A DNA stretch of 64,000 nucleotides from Heterohyrax brucei. Lineage: Eukaryota; Chordata; Mammalia; Hyracoidea; Procaviidae. The notes under the pieces were generated by a model. The model saw only the letters and a list, made by a program, of their open reading frames with translations. It was not told the DNA's origin and searched no databases. The stretch is taken from positions 5,770,001 through 5,834,000 of the forward strand of contig CM053162.1 in assembly GCA_028571685.1 (NCBI GenBank). The letters run 5' to 3'. Positions 11,352 through 22,334 of this stretch are shown one piece after another (position 1 is the stretch's first letter; every line of letters begins with the position of its first letter). The position numbers and the translations under genes are program-made.

Positions 11352-12439
11352 TAATAGTCTGGTATGTTTACTTGGAACCATAGATGAGGCTGTGAGTCTG
11401 ACTCAGGGGAAACTGAGACTCTGTGAAAGTCATAAAAAGGAACTGCAACCCTTGTACCAATAGGTCATTTGAAAATAGCAAAGTCCAAACTCTGTATGAC
11501 ATGAAATATAGTATTGTGAAGAGGCACTGGAACATGACCTTACCACCTCAGCTTGCCACATATGACTTATGACACCTTACTCAATTGTTATTAATAGCTT
11601 GTCTATCTTTAACATTAAGAAGCTATTATTCAAAAGGGTGATGATTACATAAGTCTAATACTTTGCAACGTTTTTCCTCTCTTCAAAATGTATAATTGAG
11701 AGCTTCATATAACTAATGCCATAACGATACTCTAAATAATTTGTGTTGGTTACTGTACCAGCTACTGTGACCTTTACTCTGGCCTCTTTCCAAAGGGGTG
11801 CAGGATCCCCTCAGGTTCTGTGACCTTCATCTCCCTCCTCTTCCTTGCTCTGCTCGGGAATGGCCTTCAGCCTGGAGAGTAGAAGCTCGGAAGGTTGCCT
11901 GGCATTCTGGGTACCCACGACTTGTTTTCTTACTGCTTATCTCAGAGGGAACTCGGCAGGCTAGTTTGAGTAGCCAAGCCACGCCAAGTGCCGTCGAGTC
12001 GGATCCAACTCATGGAGACCCCAGCTGAGCAACTTTTGTGTAAGTTGTCTTACAGACATGCAGATTAGAGTCCAGGTGTCTGACATACGTATCTACAGTT
12101 TAATAAAGAGTTTCTTGTGACCATTTTATGATACATATAGTTATATGTGGGTGATGTGCTTAAAAACATGGAAGTATTTCTTGTTGAAATGAAACATAAA
12201 CTCTGATGTAAAAATTGTCTTTGAGACTCCATGGAGAACATGCTGTCAAGTCTTTGGTGGCATCATATCTCTTAATAAAATTTCTTCTTCTTTCTTACTT
12301 AGAGTATGTTTTATTGGCTCAGCTGCTCCAGGGCCCCATATCAGGCAACAAATACAAATTCTAACATCCACTGTTTCCAAAACATTTGGTGCCATCTTTG
12401 CTACAAAAGACATTTCTCAAGGGCTTAATATATTTCAGG
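11352..12439. other. Intronic sequence with one micro-insertion
   Basis: Only the AfroSINE micro-insertion at 11973-12015 was recognised. Confidence 0.5.
11973..12015 (-). repeat. AfroSINE 3'-end micro-insertion
   Basis: 'gccaagccacgccaagtgcc' and 'gtcgagtcggatccaactca'. No SINE body follows and no clear duplication was found. Confidence 0.7.
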
Positions 12440-12640
12440 AATAAGTTCATGTACTTTATGTCTATTTAATTATGTAGTCCTCACAATAAGCCCAGAAGAT
12501 ATGTTTTATTATGGTCATCACTTTACACATGAGATAACTAAGGCTTGTATTAAGTGGGCAATGTTCTTAAGGTCACACTGCTTAGAAAGTGGTAACGTTG
12601 GTACTCTAGCTTTGGAGCTCACCACATCATGCCCCTGCCT
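12440..12640 (-). mobile_element. MIR SINE
   Basis: Reverse: 'actttacacatgagataact', 'aaggcttgtattaagtgggc', 'aaggtcacactgcttagaaa'. Confidence 0.75.
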
Positions 12641-12689
12641 TGCTCCTACTAAACTTCTCACTCAGTTTCTGGAGCATAGGACATGTTCA

Positions 12690-12940
12690 TGGGAAAGACA
12701 GTATGCTGAAGTTTAGAGTCAAAATCAGGATGTCAAGATTCAGTTCCCAGATCTAACCCTTACTAGCTGCTTGAATCTGAGCAAGTTAACATTTCTGTAC
12801 CTCAGTTTCTTCACATGTCAAATATGGATAATAACACTACCTACCTCATACAGTTGTTTTAAAGATTGAATAAACAGATATAGATGAAGTGCTGATATGT
12901 AATAAGCATACTGTAAGCCTTTGCTATTACTGCTTTTGTC
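12690..12940 (+). mobile_element. MIR SINE
   Basis: 'cttactagctgcttgaatct', 'ttctgtacctcagtttcttc', 'atggataataacactaccta'. Opposite in orientation to the MIR just before it. Confidence 0.82.
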
Positions 12941-13489
12941 GTATTTATCTTTATTGTATTCCCTCCACTCAGCATATGTCCCTCCCATCCTCTTGTATTC
13001 TAATAAGAAGTTCCGTTAACTCCTATAGTCTTGTGCTTCCTCTGCCTTAAGCATATAGTTTCTCATAAGCTTACTTCCTCTAAGTAACTTATTTTTATTC
13101 AAATGCCATTTCTGAAAAACAGCACAGACCCAGAGCTGTAATTAACCATTGAATCATATTTTACCACACAAATTCAATGCCTTTCTCAAGGTAGCACACA
13201 GTTTACAGCTGTTGGAACAGAATCAAGTCTGCTGCTCTCCTGCTTATATTACAATATGCTAAAGTCACTATCTCAATGGTGGAGTTTTAGACAAAGAATA
13301 AGGAGAAAGCAGGCCCAAAGCAAACCACTGAGAGTATGTTTGCAGGCCAGTGAGTACTGGAAGGACACATCAAGGCCTGCCACTTAACCTTCTGTCACCA
13401 ATAATGTTCAACAATGGTCATCATGCATCATAGATTGTTTGGCCACTCTCTTCCCCAGAGCCAGACTATGAACCATACAAGAGAACAAG
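12941..13489. other. Intronic sequence, nothing recognised
   Basis: No gene or repeat family recognised before the L1 complex. Confidence 0.5.
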
Positions 13490-13571
13490 CCTATTAAAAT
13501 GCTACGTTCTGAATCAACAGATAATCAAGAGTTTCAGGGGACATCTAGGTCAACTGGCATAGCTAAGCTTT
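13490..13571 (+). mobile_element. Older L1 3' UTR, left part (interrupted)
   Basis: The stretch 'caggggacatctaggtcaac' followed by 'tggcata' is the opening of the L1 3' UTR type also seen at about 490 and 61768. It stops at the L1-A insertion and resumes at 20314. Confidence 0.8.
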
Positions 13572-13593
13572 ATTTATTTATTTATTTTTATTG

Positions 13594-14559
13594 AATATCA
13601 CTGAGTGAAAATGTACATTCCCATATAAATTTACAAGCCCACCTATATGCAGCTTCCACTGCTCTCCCTGTCCAGTGACAGCACATTATTCCTCTCTGTT
13701 CCATACATGTCTCATCCTCCAACAGCCTTCTTTCCCCTCCTCTCCACCCACTCTCCTTCCTCCAGCCAGAGGTCAGCAGGCTGATATCCTATAGATGTAT
13801 AGAACCCTAAAGTGCATACAATATATGGTCACTCTGCATTGCCAAGTCCAATCCATTCGTATATAAAGAGGGGAACTTCGTTATGATTTATGGGAAAGGG
13901 CAGCATCAGGGCCAGGGGCCATGCTCTCAGGGGAATCCTGAAACCGTTGGACCATCACTTGAGGTCTTTTAGTGGAGATCTCAGGATGCACACCTTTATA
14001 TTCTTGTGTTGCCAGTGAGACTCAACCTAGTGAGTTCCATCATGGCTATCACTGGTGGTGGCCGGGCACAATCTGGTTCTTCTGGTCCCAAGTCGATGTA
14101 GGCACCCACTCTTGCGGGTCTCTCTGTCTTGTAGGTTGTCGTTACCCCATGTCGTTTCGGTCCTCGGTGAGCATCCATTCCTGCCGAGTTGGGACCATTT
14201 GCTGTGTCCTCGGATGGCAGCTCGGCAGCTTTTAAGACCCCAGATGTCACTCACCCATGTGGGGTGCAGAGAGGCCACTTAGCAAAATGCTAGTTGTGCC
14301 AACTGGCCTCGATTTCACCTAAGAGCATGGTCCCCTGCCCCGCTACTCTATCCTTGCAATATTAGGTTAAGATGGAAGGAGTACTCAAGTTATGCTGAAG
14401 TCCACTTAATGTTGTTCTTGTTTCTAATATGTGCTATCACCAGTTTCTCCCAACTTGATTTATAGCAACTATCTAATCTAAACCCTCCCTCCCTCCCTTC
14501 CTCCATCCCCTCCCTTGCAGTTGTCAAAGAGTCTTTTCTTCTATACACAAGTCTGTTTT
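13594..14559 (-). mobile_element. L1-A 3' UTR with G-rich tract
   Basis: This continues from ORF2 and matches the fragments at 6893-7600 and 39671-39945 ('acctatatgcagctcccactgctctccc'-type sequence). At 14475-14520 the plus strand is CCTCCCTCCCTCCC-like, so the L1 sense strand has four or more G runs able to form a G-quadruplex just after ORF2. Confidence 0.8.
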
Positions 14560-17500
14560 TGAGATCTTATCGTAGAGGTCTCATACAATATTTGTCCTTT
14601 TGTCGCTGACTACTTTCACTCAACAAAATGTCTTCCAGTTGAAACCAGGTTAGGAGATGTTTCCTGGAATCATCATTATTCTTTATCATTGCGTAGTGCT
14701 CCATGGAGTATATGTACCATAGTTTACCTATCCATTCTTCTGCTGTTCAGCATCTGGGTTGATTCCATCTTTTTGCTATCATGGACCGTGCTGCGATAAA
14801 CATTCTGGTGCATGTGTCCATTGGTGTGAAAGGCCTTGATTCTGTAGGATATATTCCAAGTAGTGGAATTACTGGGTCAAATGGTATATCAATATCAATT
14901 TTTTTAAGGAAGCGCCAGATCGCTTTCCAAAGAGGCTGGACCATTTTGCCACCCCACCAACAGTGTAGGAGCTTGGAGTCTGTCCTCATCGTGTATTAAA
15001 ACTTCCATTGTTGTTCCTACCTTTTCTTGGATGAGCTTTATCGTTTTAGGTTTGATATTTAGGTCTTTTATCCAGTTGGAGTTGGTTTTTGTATAAGGTG
15101 TAAGATATGGATCTTGATTCAGTTTATTGCAGATGGATAACCAATTTTGCCAGCACCATTTGCTGAAGATACTGTTTTTACCCCAGTTTTATGTCTTAGG
15201 GCCTTTGTCGAATATCAAGTGTTCATAGGCAGATGGTGTCATCTCTGGGGTGTCAATTCTATTCCATCGATCAACCTGTCTGTTCTTGTACCAGAACCAG
15301 GCTATTTTGACCACTGTGGCAGTGTAGTATGTTCTAAGGTTGGGTACTGAGAGGCCTCCCAGTGTGTTCTTCTTCTTTAGTAGTACCTTACTTATCCGGG
15401 GCTTCTTCTCTTTCCAAACAAAATTGGTAATTTGTTTCTCAATCTCATTAAAAAATGTCGCTGGAACTTGTATTGGTATTGCATTATATAAATAGATTGC
15501 TCTGGGTACAACAGACATTTTGACAATGCTAAGTCTTCCTATCCATGAGCAGGGTAGGTTTTTCCATTTATTTAAGTCTCTCATAGTTTCTTGTAGTAAG
15601 GGCTTGTAGTTCTCTTTGTAAATGTCTGTTATTTCTCTGGTTAGATTAATTCCTAGGTACCGTATCTTCTTAGGGGCTATCATAAATGGTATTGATTTGA
15701 TAAGTTCTTCCTTAGCAGTCTCGTTGTTGGTATAAAGGAATCCTACTGATTTACTTACGTTTATCTTGTATTCTGAGACTTTGCTGAACTCTTCTATCAG
15801 TTTGAGTAGTTTACTTATAGATTCCTTGGGGTTCTCTGCATATACAATCATATCATCCGCAAACAGGGAGATTTTAACTTCCTCTTTGCCGATGCAGATG
15901 CCCTTTATTTGTTCGTCTTGTCTAATTACTCTGGCTAAAACTTCTAGCACAATATTGAATAGAAGAGGTTAGAGTGGGCATCCTTGTCTATTTCCTGATG
16001 TCAAGGGAACGTCCTTCAGTCTCTCTCCATTCTGGATGATGTGGGCAACTGGCTTTGTATAAATGGCCCTTATTGTGTTGAGGAATTTGCCATCTATGCC
16101 TATTTTGCTAAGAGTTTTTAGCATGAATGGGTGTTAGACTTTATCAAATGCCTTTTCGGCATCAATGGACAAAATCCGGTGATCCTAGTCTTTTGTGTTA
16201 TTTATGTGGTTAATTACATTGATTGTTTTTCTTAATGTTGAACCACCCTTGCACCCCTGGTATGAATCGCCCTTGGTCATGATGGATTATTTTCTTGATA
16301 TGTTGTTGTATTCTATTAGCAAGAATTTTGTTGAAGAGTTTTCCATCTAGATTCACGAGTGATATCGGTCTGTAGTTCTTTTTCTTTGTTGGGTCTTTCC
16401 CTGGTTTAGGTATCAGGGTTATACTGGCTTCATAGAATGAGTTTCGGAGTACTCTATCCCTTTCTATACTGTGAAATAGTCTCAGTAGTATTGGGGATAA
16501 CTCTTCTCTAAATGCTTGGTAGAATTCTGCAGTGAAGCCTTCTGGGCCTGGACATTTTTTGGTTGGCAGTGTTTTGATGAGATTTTCAGTCTGTTCCTTT
16601 GTGATGGATTTATTAAGTTGTTCTGCTTCACATTGTGATAATTTGGGTAGGTGGTATGAGTTAAGGAATTTGTCCATTTCCTTTAGGTTTTCCAATTTGT
16701 TATAGTACAGTCTTTCATAGTAATCTGTTATGATATTTTTGATTTCTGTTGCATCTGTGGTGACAACTCCCCTCTCAATTCTAATTTGGGTTATTTGTTT
16801 CCTTTCCTGCTTTGCTTTAGTAAGTTTAGCCAGTGGTTTTCAATTTTGTTGATCTTTTCAAAAAACCAGCTTTTGGTCTTTTCAATTGTTTTTCTATTCT
16901 CTCATTTAGCTCTGCTCTAATCTTTATGACCTCGTTTCTTCTGGTGCCCGAGGGGTTCCTCTGCTGTTCTCTTTCTACTTGTTCAAGCTGTAGGGTTAGT
17001 TCCCTGAATTGGTTTCTTTCTTCCTTCCAGATTTGTGCATTTATGGAGATAAACAGACCTCTGTGCACTGCTTTGGCTGTATCCCATAGGTTCTGGTAGG
17101 AAATGTTTTCGTTCTCATTGGAATCCATGAATTTCTTTAATTCATCCCTGATTTCCTCTATAACCCATGTGTTTTTTTTAGCAAGATTCAGTTTCCAAGA
17201 GTTCCACTTTCTATCTATGTTATTTCTGCTATTGATTTCAACTTTTATGGCTTTATGATCTGAGAAGCTTTGCAGTAATTCAGTGGTATGGATTTTGTTG
17301 ACCATTGCATTATGTCCTAATGCATGGTCAATTCTGGAGAATGTTCCATGTGCACTGGAGAAGAAAGTGTAGTTGTCTGCTGATGGGTGGAAAGTTCTGT
17401 ATATATCAATGAGGTTTAGTTGGTTAGTTGTGTCAATGAGGTCTTCTGTATCTTTACTGAGCTTTATTCTAGATGATCTGTCTAGTATTGAGAATGGAGT

Positions 17501-17931
17501 GTTGAAGTCTACCGCTATTCTTGTGGAGTCATCTCTCTTTTGAGTGTAGTCAGTGTTTCTTCAATGTATTTAGGTACTCTGATTTAGGTGCATAAATATT
17601 TAATATAGCTAAGTCTTGCTTCTGTATTGAACCTTTCAGCAATAAGTCCATCTTTGTCCACGATGGTGGATTTGACATTAAAATTGATTTTGTCTGAGAT
17701 TAGAATTGCCACCCCCGCTCTTCTTTGTTCATTGTTAGCTTGATATATATTCTTCCATCCTTTAATTTTCAGTTTGTTCCTATCTTTACGTCTCAAGTAA
17801 GTTTCTTCTAGATGACATATGGATGGATCATGTCTTTTGAGTCAAGATGTCACTCGATGTCTCTTTACTGAAGCATTCGGTCCACTCACATTCAATGTGA
17901 TTATTGATAGGTATGTGTTCAGTGCTGTCAT
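14560..17931 (-). pseudogene. L1-A ORF2 (endonuclease and reverse transcriptase), broken
   Basis: ORF2p nicks target DNA and copies L1 RNA. The start is the ATG at 17931, giving MTALNTYLSIITLN. Long open pieces lie at 17305-16826 (end of the endonuclease and linker, with FSDHKAIKVE), 16695-16210 (start of RT, with [12 protein letters not shown] and [10 protein letters not shown]) and 15950-15189 (RT with [15 protein letters not shown]; the FADD codons are at 15852-15863). The cysteine-rich C-terminal region is at 14989-14747 ([22 protein letters not shown]). Frameshifts and stops separate these pieces. Relative to L1-B, about 415 bp are missing near 14970, between the DRLQ-like motif and LLHCWW. 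Confidence 0.9.
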
Positions 17932-18185
17932 TGCGATATGTTTATTTTTATGTTGATGTTTTCTCTGTTGTTCTTATTAGTCTGTTCTGGGACATTGTTT
18001 TTTGTGAGTTGATTTTTCAACTTTTTCAGAGCTGGTTTTGTAGTTGTTGAGACTCCTGTGTTACATTTCTTGAAATGGTATGATACATCTTTGTTGCGCT
18101 TTACAGCTGCCACTATAATCCCCCTTAATAAACTATACATAAACTCAATTTTAACTACTACCAGTCTTGTCATCTTCCTCTCCAT
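17928..18185 (-). other. Small open frame in the L1-A ORF1-ORF2 spacer
   Basis: An 85-codon frame lies between ORF1 and ORF2; its TGA stop overlaps the ORF2 ATG (ATGA). L1-B has an 84-codon homologue at 28525-28779 sharing LRGII, NTGVST, NNRENIN and the ending KINISQ. No domain is recognised. In L1-C the matching stretch has a stop. It may be coding, or only spacer that is open by chance because L1 sense strands are A-rich. Confidence 0.4.
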
Positions 18186-18353
18186 CTGGAAGGACTATAA
18201 CTACTGTAGTACATCCCTCTTTTTAATATGATGACATCATAGTTTTCATGATGATCACTGGATTGCTTCTTTCCGTATCAAAGCTGTGATTGGCTTTGGA
18301 GCCTTCCCTAACTGAATAGAGTTTTGAGTAGTGTGTAGTTCTAAAATATGAAG

Positions 18354-19314
18354 TCAGTGGTTTTGTTCATCTAAGCCAGACTCAAGAACTTTTTTCAGTA
18401 TTTCTTGTAGTTTGGGTTTGGGTTTTACAAAGTCTCTGAGTTTCTGTTTATCTGGGAATGTCTTAATTTCATTTCCATATTTGAAAGACAGTTTTGCAAG
18501 ATATATAATTCTTGGTTGTAAGTTCCTCTCCTTCAAGGCTTTGAATGTGTCATGCCACTGTCTCCGTGCCAGCATGGTTTCTGCTGAGAAATCTGAAGAG
18601 AGCCTACAGGGTTTCCCTCTGAATGTTAGCTTTGCTTTGAGTCTTGATGCCTTTAAGATTTGCTGCTTATGTTTCATTTTGTTAAGCTTGATTATAATAT
18701 GTCTTGGAGTCTTTCTTTTGAGATCTATATTCAGTGGCGTACGAAATGCATCTGAGATGACTATATTCTCTTCCTTCATGATTTCTGGGACATTTTCTTT
18801 CAGCAGCTCAACAACGATATTCTCTGTGTTCTCAGATATCTCACCCTGTTCAGAGACTCCAATTAATCGAAGGTTGTTCCTCTTAATAGAGTCCCACATG
18901 CTTCTTAATGTTTCTTCATTTTTCTTGTTTCTTTTTTCTGATTTCTGCTCATAGATGATAGCATCAGTATCTCTGTCTTCCAAGTCAGAAATTCTTTTTT
19001 TCTATTTGTTCTATTCTGTTTTCTTGGCTTTGCATGGAAGTTTCTATGTCTTTGATTTTGTTCTTGATCTGTTGGATTTCAGAGTATTGGTGTTCCATCA
19101 GATCGAACATCTTGCTTAATTTTTCACTTTGTTCTGCTGCATTCTGTATAAAGTCTAGAAGGGCTCTGTATATAATCAATTTGTATTCACTTTCTGATGC
19201 TTTCATAAAAGTTTCTTCATCTGGAAAACTCCTTGGTTGCTTTGTTTGGGAGCCTTCTGAAGCCATGGCTGATTTCTTGTATGCCACAAGTGTCCGTTGC
19301 TTTTTGGGTCCCAT
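18354..19314 (-). pseudogene. L1-A ORF1 (ORF1p RNA-binding chaperone), frameshifted
   Basis: ORF1p is the trimeric nucleic-acid chaperone of L1. The first part (19314-18985) starts MGPKKQRTLVAYKKS and continues into a heptad-rich coiled coil. The second part (18983-18354, about 209 residues) carries the RRM-like segment (RNNLRLIGVSE, then RHIIIKLNK) and the C-terminal domain (DFSAETMLARRQW, later LRDFV). The two parts are in different frames, broken at a T-rich run near 18985-19000. Total length of about 318 residues is close to the usual size. The frameshift makes it non-functional as read. Confidence 0.88.
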
Positions 19315-20313
19315 GTGAGTATGTAGAGGCTGGAAGAGGTACTGTGAGGATGGACTGCAGATGTTTCTCTAGGCTGTCTTAAAAAGTAAAGCAAATGTAT
19401 CTGACCACTTCCCAAGTCAGTCAGGTTTTCAAGTGTAGAGGTCCCTCTTTTCAACTGGCAAAGTAAGCACCTATATCTAACCCCAGATGATACAAACTAG
19501 TTCAGAATACAGCAATGGTACTGCCCTGTTGGCCTCTGCTGACAAGGCCTAGCCTTAGGCGACATTGCGCAGAGTACTGCTTTTCTGGTAGAAAAGCAGT
19601 CTCTTGGGGGCGGGCTCTGGCTCCCAAGCTAAGAATTAGGTCCAGCTGCAGACACCGTATCCCAGATGGCACCATCCACACAGGCAGCTGACACAAGGGC
19701 TAAAGGTGCCAAGAGGTAGTGATTCCTCTGCTTCTGTTGCAGGGCCCGCAACGTAGGTGGCACTACGTAAATTACTGCTTTTCTGTCGGAGAAGCGCTGT
19801 CCTGTTTGCAGGCGCTGGCTCCCAGACTAAGAATGAGGCCCCGCTAGAATCTCTGTATCCAACATGGCGTCCCGCACACTGACTGCGAAATTCCGTACGA
19901 ATGTCGTTGAGGCAGATATAAAACAACAGGCTCAAAGTGGCTAGATTAATAGAGTCCTAAGCCTGCCTCTCAAAATATGGGAATTTTGCCTGCCTATCCC
20001 CCCAGCAGTGTGTCTGAGTCTAGCCGCTAGGCAAGACCCAGCTCTGCCCGCTGGCCAAGGCTGAGGAACAAAAAAGTCAAAGTGGTGCATTTACCTTCAG
20101 TTCGTGAGAGCCAGGGCTAGCCAGGAGTGGGAGTCAGCGAAAGAGAAGAGGTTTCTCGGTCAGTGGTATGAAGTCCAAAGTAACAGCCCTGTGCCGTGTC
20201 CTGGGGCTGATTAGGTGATCAGAAGGCTCCGTTTGATTATCAGTTCAAGTCTTGGTTTCCAGAAGGATATAAGGAGACGTGTGCTTAGTCTGCCATCTTG
20301 ACTCTGCCCCAAA
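19315..20313 (-). promoter_or_regulatory. L1-A 5' UTR and promoter region with two related units
   Basis: On the sense (minus) strand it starts GGGGCAGAGTCAAGATGGCAG, which includes a YY1-like AAGATGGC box (20292-20299). The motif TACTGCTTTTCTG (plus strand) recurs at 19575 and 19773, 198 bp apart, each time beside a 'ctggctcccaagctaagaat'-type stretch. This suggests a short monomer array. The region is richer in CpG and GC than the surrounding intron. Promoter function is inferred from L1 biology. Confidence 0.7.
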
Positions 20314-21100
20314 CTAAGCTTTTTTTTTTTTTAAGAAAATGTTCCACATCTCATTTTGGTGAGTGGCATCTCGGGTCTTAAAAGCTAGCAAGCTGTCATC
20401 TCTGGAGCATCAAGTGGTCCTAATTCACTTTGAGCAGAGGAGAATGATGGATATCAAAAATAGGAAGAAAATATGAGCTGAGGAAAAAGAAGGGGCTATA
20501 TGATAGCAATACTACATCAGCATAAGATGAAAGAACTACATAGTGCTCAGTCATCAATAATAATTGCCTTGACAGGGAAAACAATGTAGAGTCCCTGACA
20601 TAAGCCAAGCCAAGTGCTGTCGAGTCAGATCCGAATAATGGAAGATAAATAGGGATATAGATATAGACCCTATTAAAAAACCAGACTTGATGATCCAGTA
20701 TCCTGGAGGATCTCCTGAGAACATGACCTCTGGACTCACTGCTAGCCCAGAGCTGAAACCAGTACTGAAAACAACTCTCCAGAAAAAGACTAGACTGGAT
20801 TATAAGACCGTTCAGTCATGGTGATGCTGGTGAAATGTGTGCTTCTTTGCTTCTTGGCTTAAATATATGCATGAGGCTGTCAGAAGAGACAGCTTCTGTC
20901 TAGAGAAGAGAAACGAGAGTGGAGAGGATGGGACAGGAGTTGATTGAAAGGATAGAGGAAGTACAGGGTGGAAAGGGGGAGTGTACTTTCTCACAATGGG
21001 GAGAGCAACTAGACTTTCATAGAGGTGTGGGGGGGTAGTTATATGGCAAATTGACTTGGATCATAAACCTTCACTTAAAGCACAATAAAACAAAAAACAA
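20314..21100 (+). mobile_element. Older L1 3' UTR, right part (interrupted)
   Basis: It resumes with 'aagaaaatgttccacatctc' and 'ggtcttaaaagc', collinear with 540-600. It ends in an AATAAAA-like signal and A-rich tail near 21085-21100. It resembles 61768-62480 over its whole length. A micro-insertion of AfroSINE 3' end lies at 20603-20634. Confidence 0.82.
20603..20634 (-). repeat. AfroSINE 3'-end micro-insertion inside an L1 3' UTR
   Basis: 'gccaagccaagtgctgtcga' and 'gtcagatccga' interrupt the L1 UTR; the related L1-C UTR lacks it (near 62060). Confidence 0.72.
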
Positions 21101-21179
21101 GAAGCCAAAGTGGGGGGAGGAGGGAGATCATCACAAGCTCCAGCACAATAACAGACAACTTGTTAGTCAGTTTCTTTAG

Positions 21180-21310
21180 GGAAATTCTCAGACTTTTCAA
21201 ATTTTAATTTTCTCTCCTTTAAAATAGAGCAGTACTAACCCCATAGGGCTGCTGTAAGAATATAATGACACTTGGAAGTGTTGCAAAAATACAAATCATT
21301 AGTAAAAAAG
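21180..21310 (+). mobile_element. MIR-like fragment
   Basis: 'ttttctctcctttaaaatag' and 'agtactaaccccatagggct', then 'gctgtaagaatataatga'. Diverged. Confidence 0.5.
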
Positions 21311-21479
21311 ATAATCGGATTTACTGAGTCCTTTGGTGGCTGGGCTGATTCCTCTTGATATTTACTGTTAATAATATAACATGGCAATAAAGAGGCAGTA
21401 GACTGATGGGTTCAGAGTTGGACCTCTGGGATGAAGCCACTTGATTAACTCTTGACCATCTTATATTAATAATCTGCAC

Positions 21480-21660
21480 TTTTAGAGCAAGTTATCCAAA
21501 TAAGCTATCTGCTTCAGCATCCCCACCTGCAAGGGAACAGTACTGACAGTATCTACATCTTTAGGTTGTCAAGATAGTTAAAGTGTAACTGAGTGTAAAA
21601 CATTTAGAATAGTGCCTAGATCAGAGCAAACTTACAGTAATTTAGATACTATAATAATGA
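21480..21660 (+). mobile_element. MIR-like fragment
   Basis: 'gcttcagcatccccacctgc', 'catttagaatagtgcctaga'. Diverged. Confidence 0.5.
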
Positions 21661-22109
21661 AGATGAGGAGGAGGAAGAAGATGATCCCAGTGATGATGAC
21701 AACGATGAATCTGTTTATGTCTTCTCTTTTCCACATGAGTGGAATCTAAGAATTTAATATTGATGCTATTTCTTTTATTACAACCTCTTGCATTTTCAGG
21801 CACAGAACCACTAGCCCCTAGACTAGGATTTCAGGCTTGCCGTGAGATCCCAACATAGCCTAAGTCTGTCTGCATGACAATGACATAGGGAGTCACATCA
21901 AGAGGTTCTTATAACCACGAAAGCACAAGTGTCAGCACTTTACTGAGGCTGTCATTGCCACGACAACACTTGAGTGACCAAAGTCAAGAACACTAGGGAA
22001 GTATTGCAATGATGACAGAAGACATATCAACACAAGTGAAAAATGTGACCATTCAAAGCAGAGCAGTGACCTAAGAAGTATGAAAGCAAGGCTAAATGAA
22101 ACAAGCTGA

Positions 22110-22308
22110 TGCTTAGGAAAACATCATGGTCTGTCTTTCAAGCTCCAACAATTAAGTCTGTGACCTTAATTGTTCTAAGTGCCACATACCTCACTGCTGA
22201 GTATCACTACGGTTACCTTTGAAATATTCCCCTTGGGAAGCTATACACCAATGCCATCACCTAGTCCACCCTTCAAAGTAATTTTGAAACTCTTTCTAGA
22301 ATGGCCAT
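22110..22308 (-). mobile_element. Mariner fragment, 3' end (inverted copy)
   Basis: The reverse complement of 22308-22231 reads as the mariner transposase C-terminal coding stretch (resembling the 22504-22580 arm). It continues down to about 22110 with mariner-like 3' UTR sequence ('tactcagcagtgaggtatgt' in sense). Confidence 0.7.
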
Positions 22309-22334
22309 TGCATATGGTGGCACATTAGCAAATT

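Larger units (their letters stand above)
13572..20313 (-). mobile_element. L1-A: near-full-length LINE-1
   Basis: A minus-strand L1 in canonical order: 5' UTR (20313-19315), ORF1 (19314-18354), spacer, ORF2 (17931 to about 14560), 3' UTR, and a T/A-rich tail on the plus strand at 13572-13593. The 9 bp CTAAGCTTT occurs on both sides (13563-13571 and 20314-20322) and is the target-site duplication. It is the best-preserved L1 here, with long open stretches in both ORFs, but it has a frameshift in ORF1, several breaks in ORF2 and an internal deletion near 14970. It sits inside an older plus-strand L1 3' UTR whose halves flank it. Confidence 0.93.

Noticed and set aside
16833-17099. Open frames of 70-115 codons antisense to L1 ORF2 (also 29703-30044 and 58706-59053)
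   Set aside because: Same place in three L1 copies, opposite the linker region; explained by the codon bias of ORF2.
18412-18954. 180-codon open frame on the plus strand opposite L1-A ORF1
   Set aside because: It is the antisense shadow of the A-rich ORF1 C-terminal coding sequence; L1-C shows a similar shadow at 56998-57234. No independent features.
13490-21100. Local tandem duplication or segmental duplication
   Set aside because: The two flanks are successive parts of one UTR, not copies of each other; a nested insertion explains them fully.
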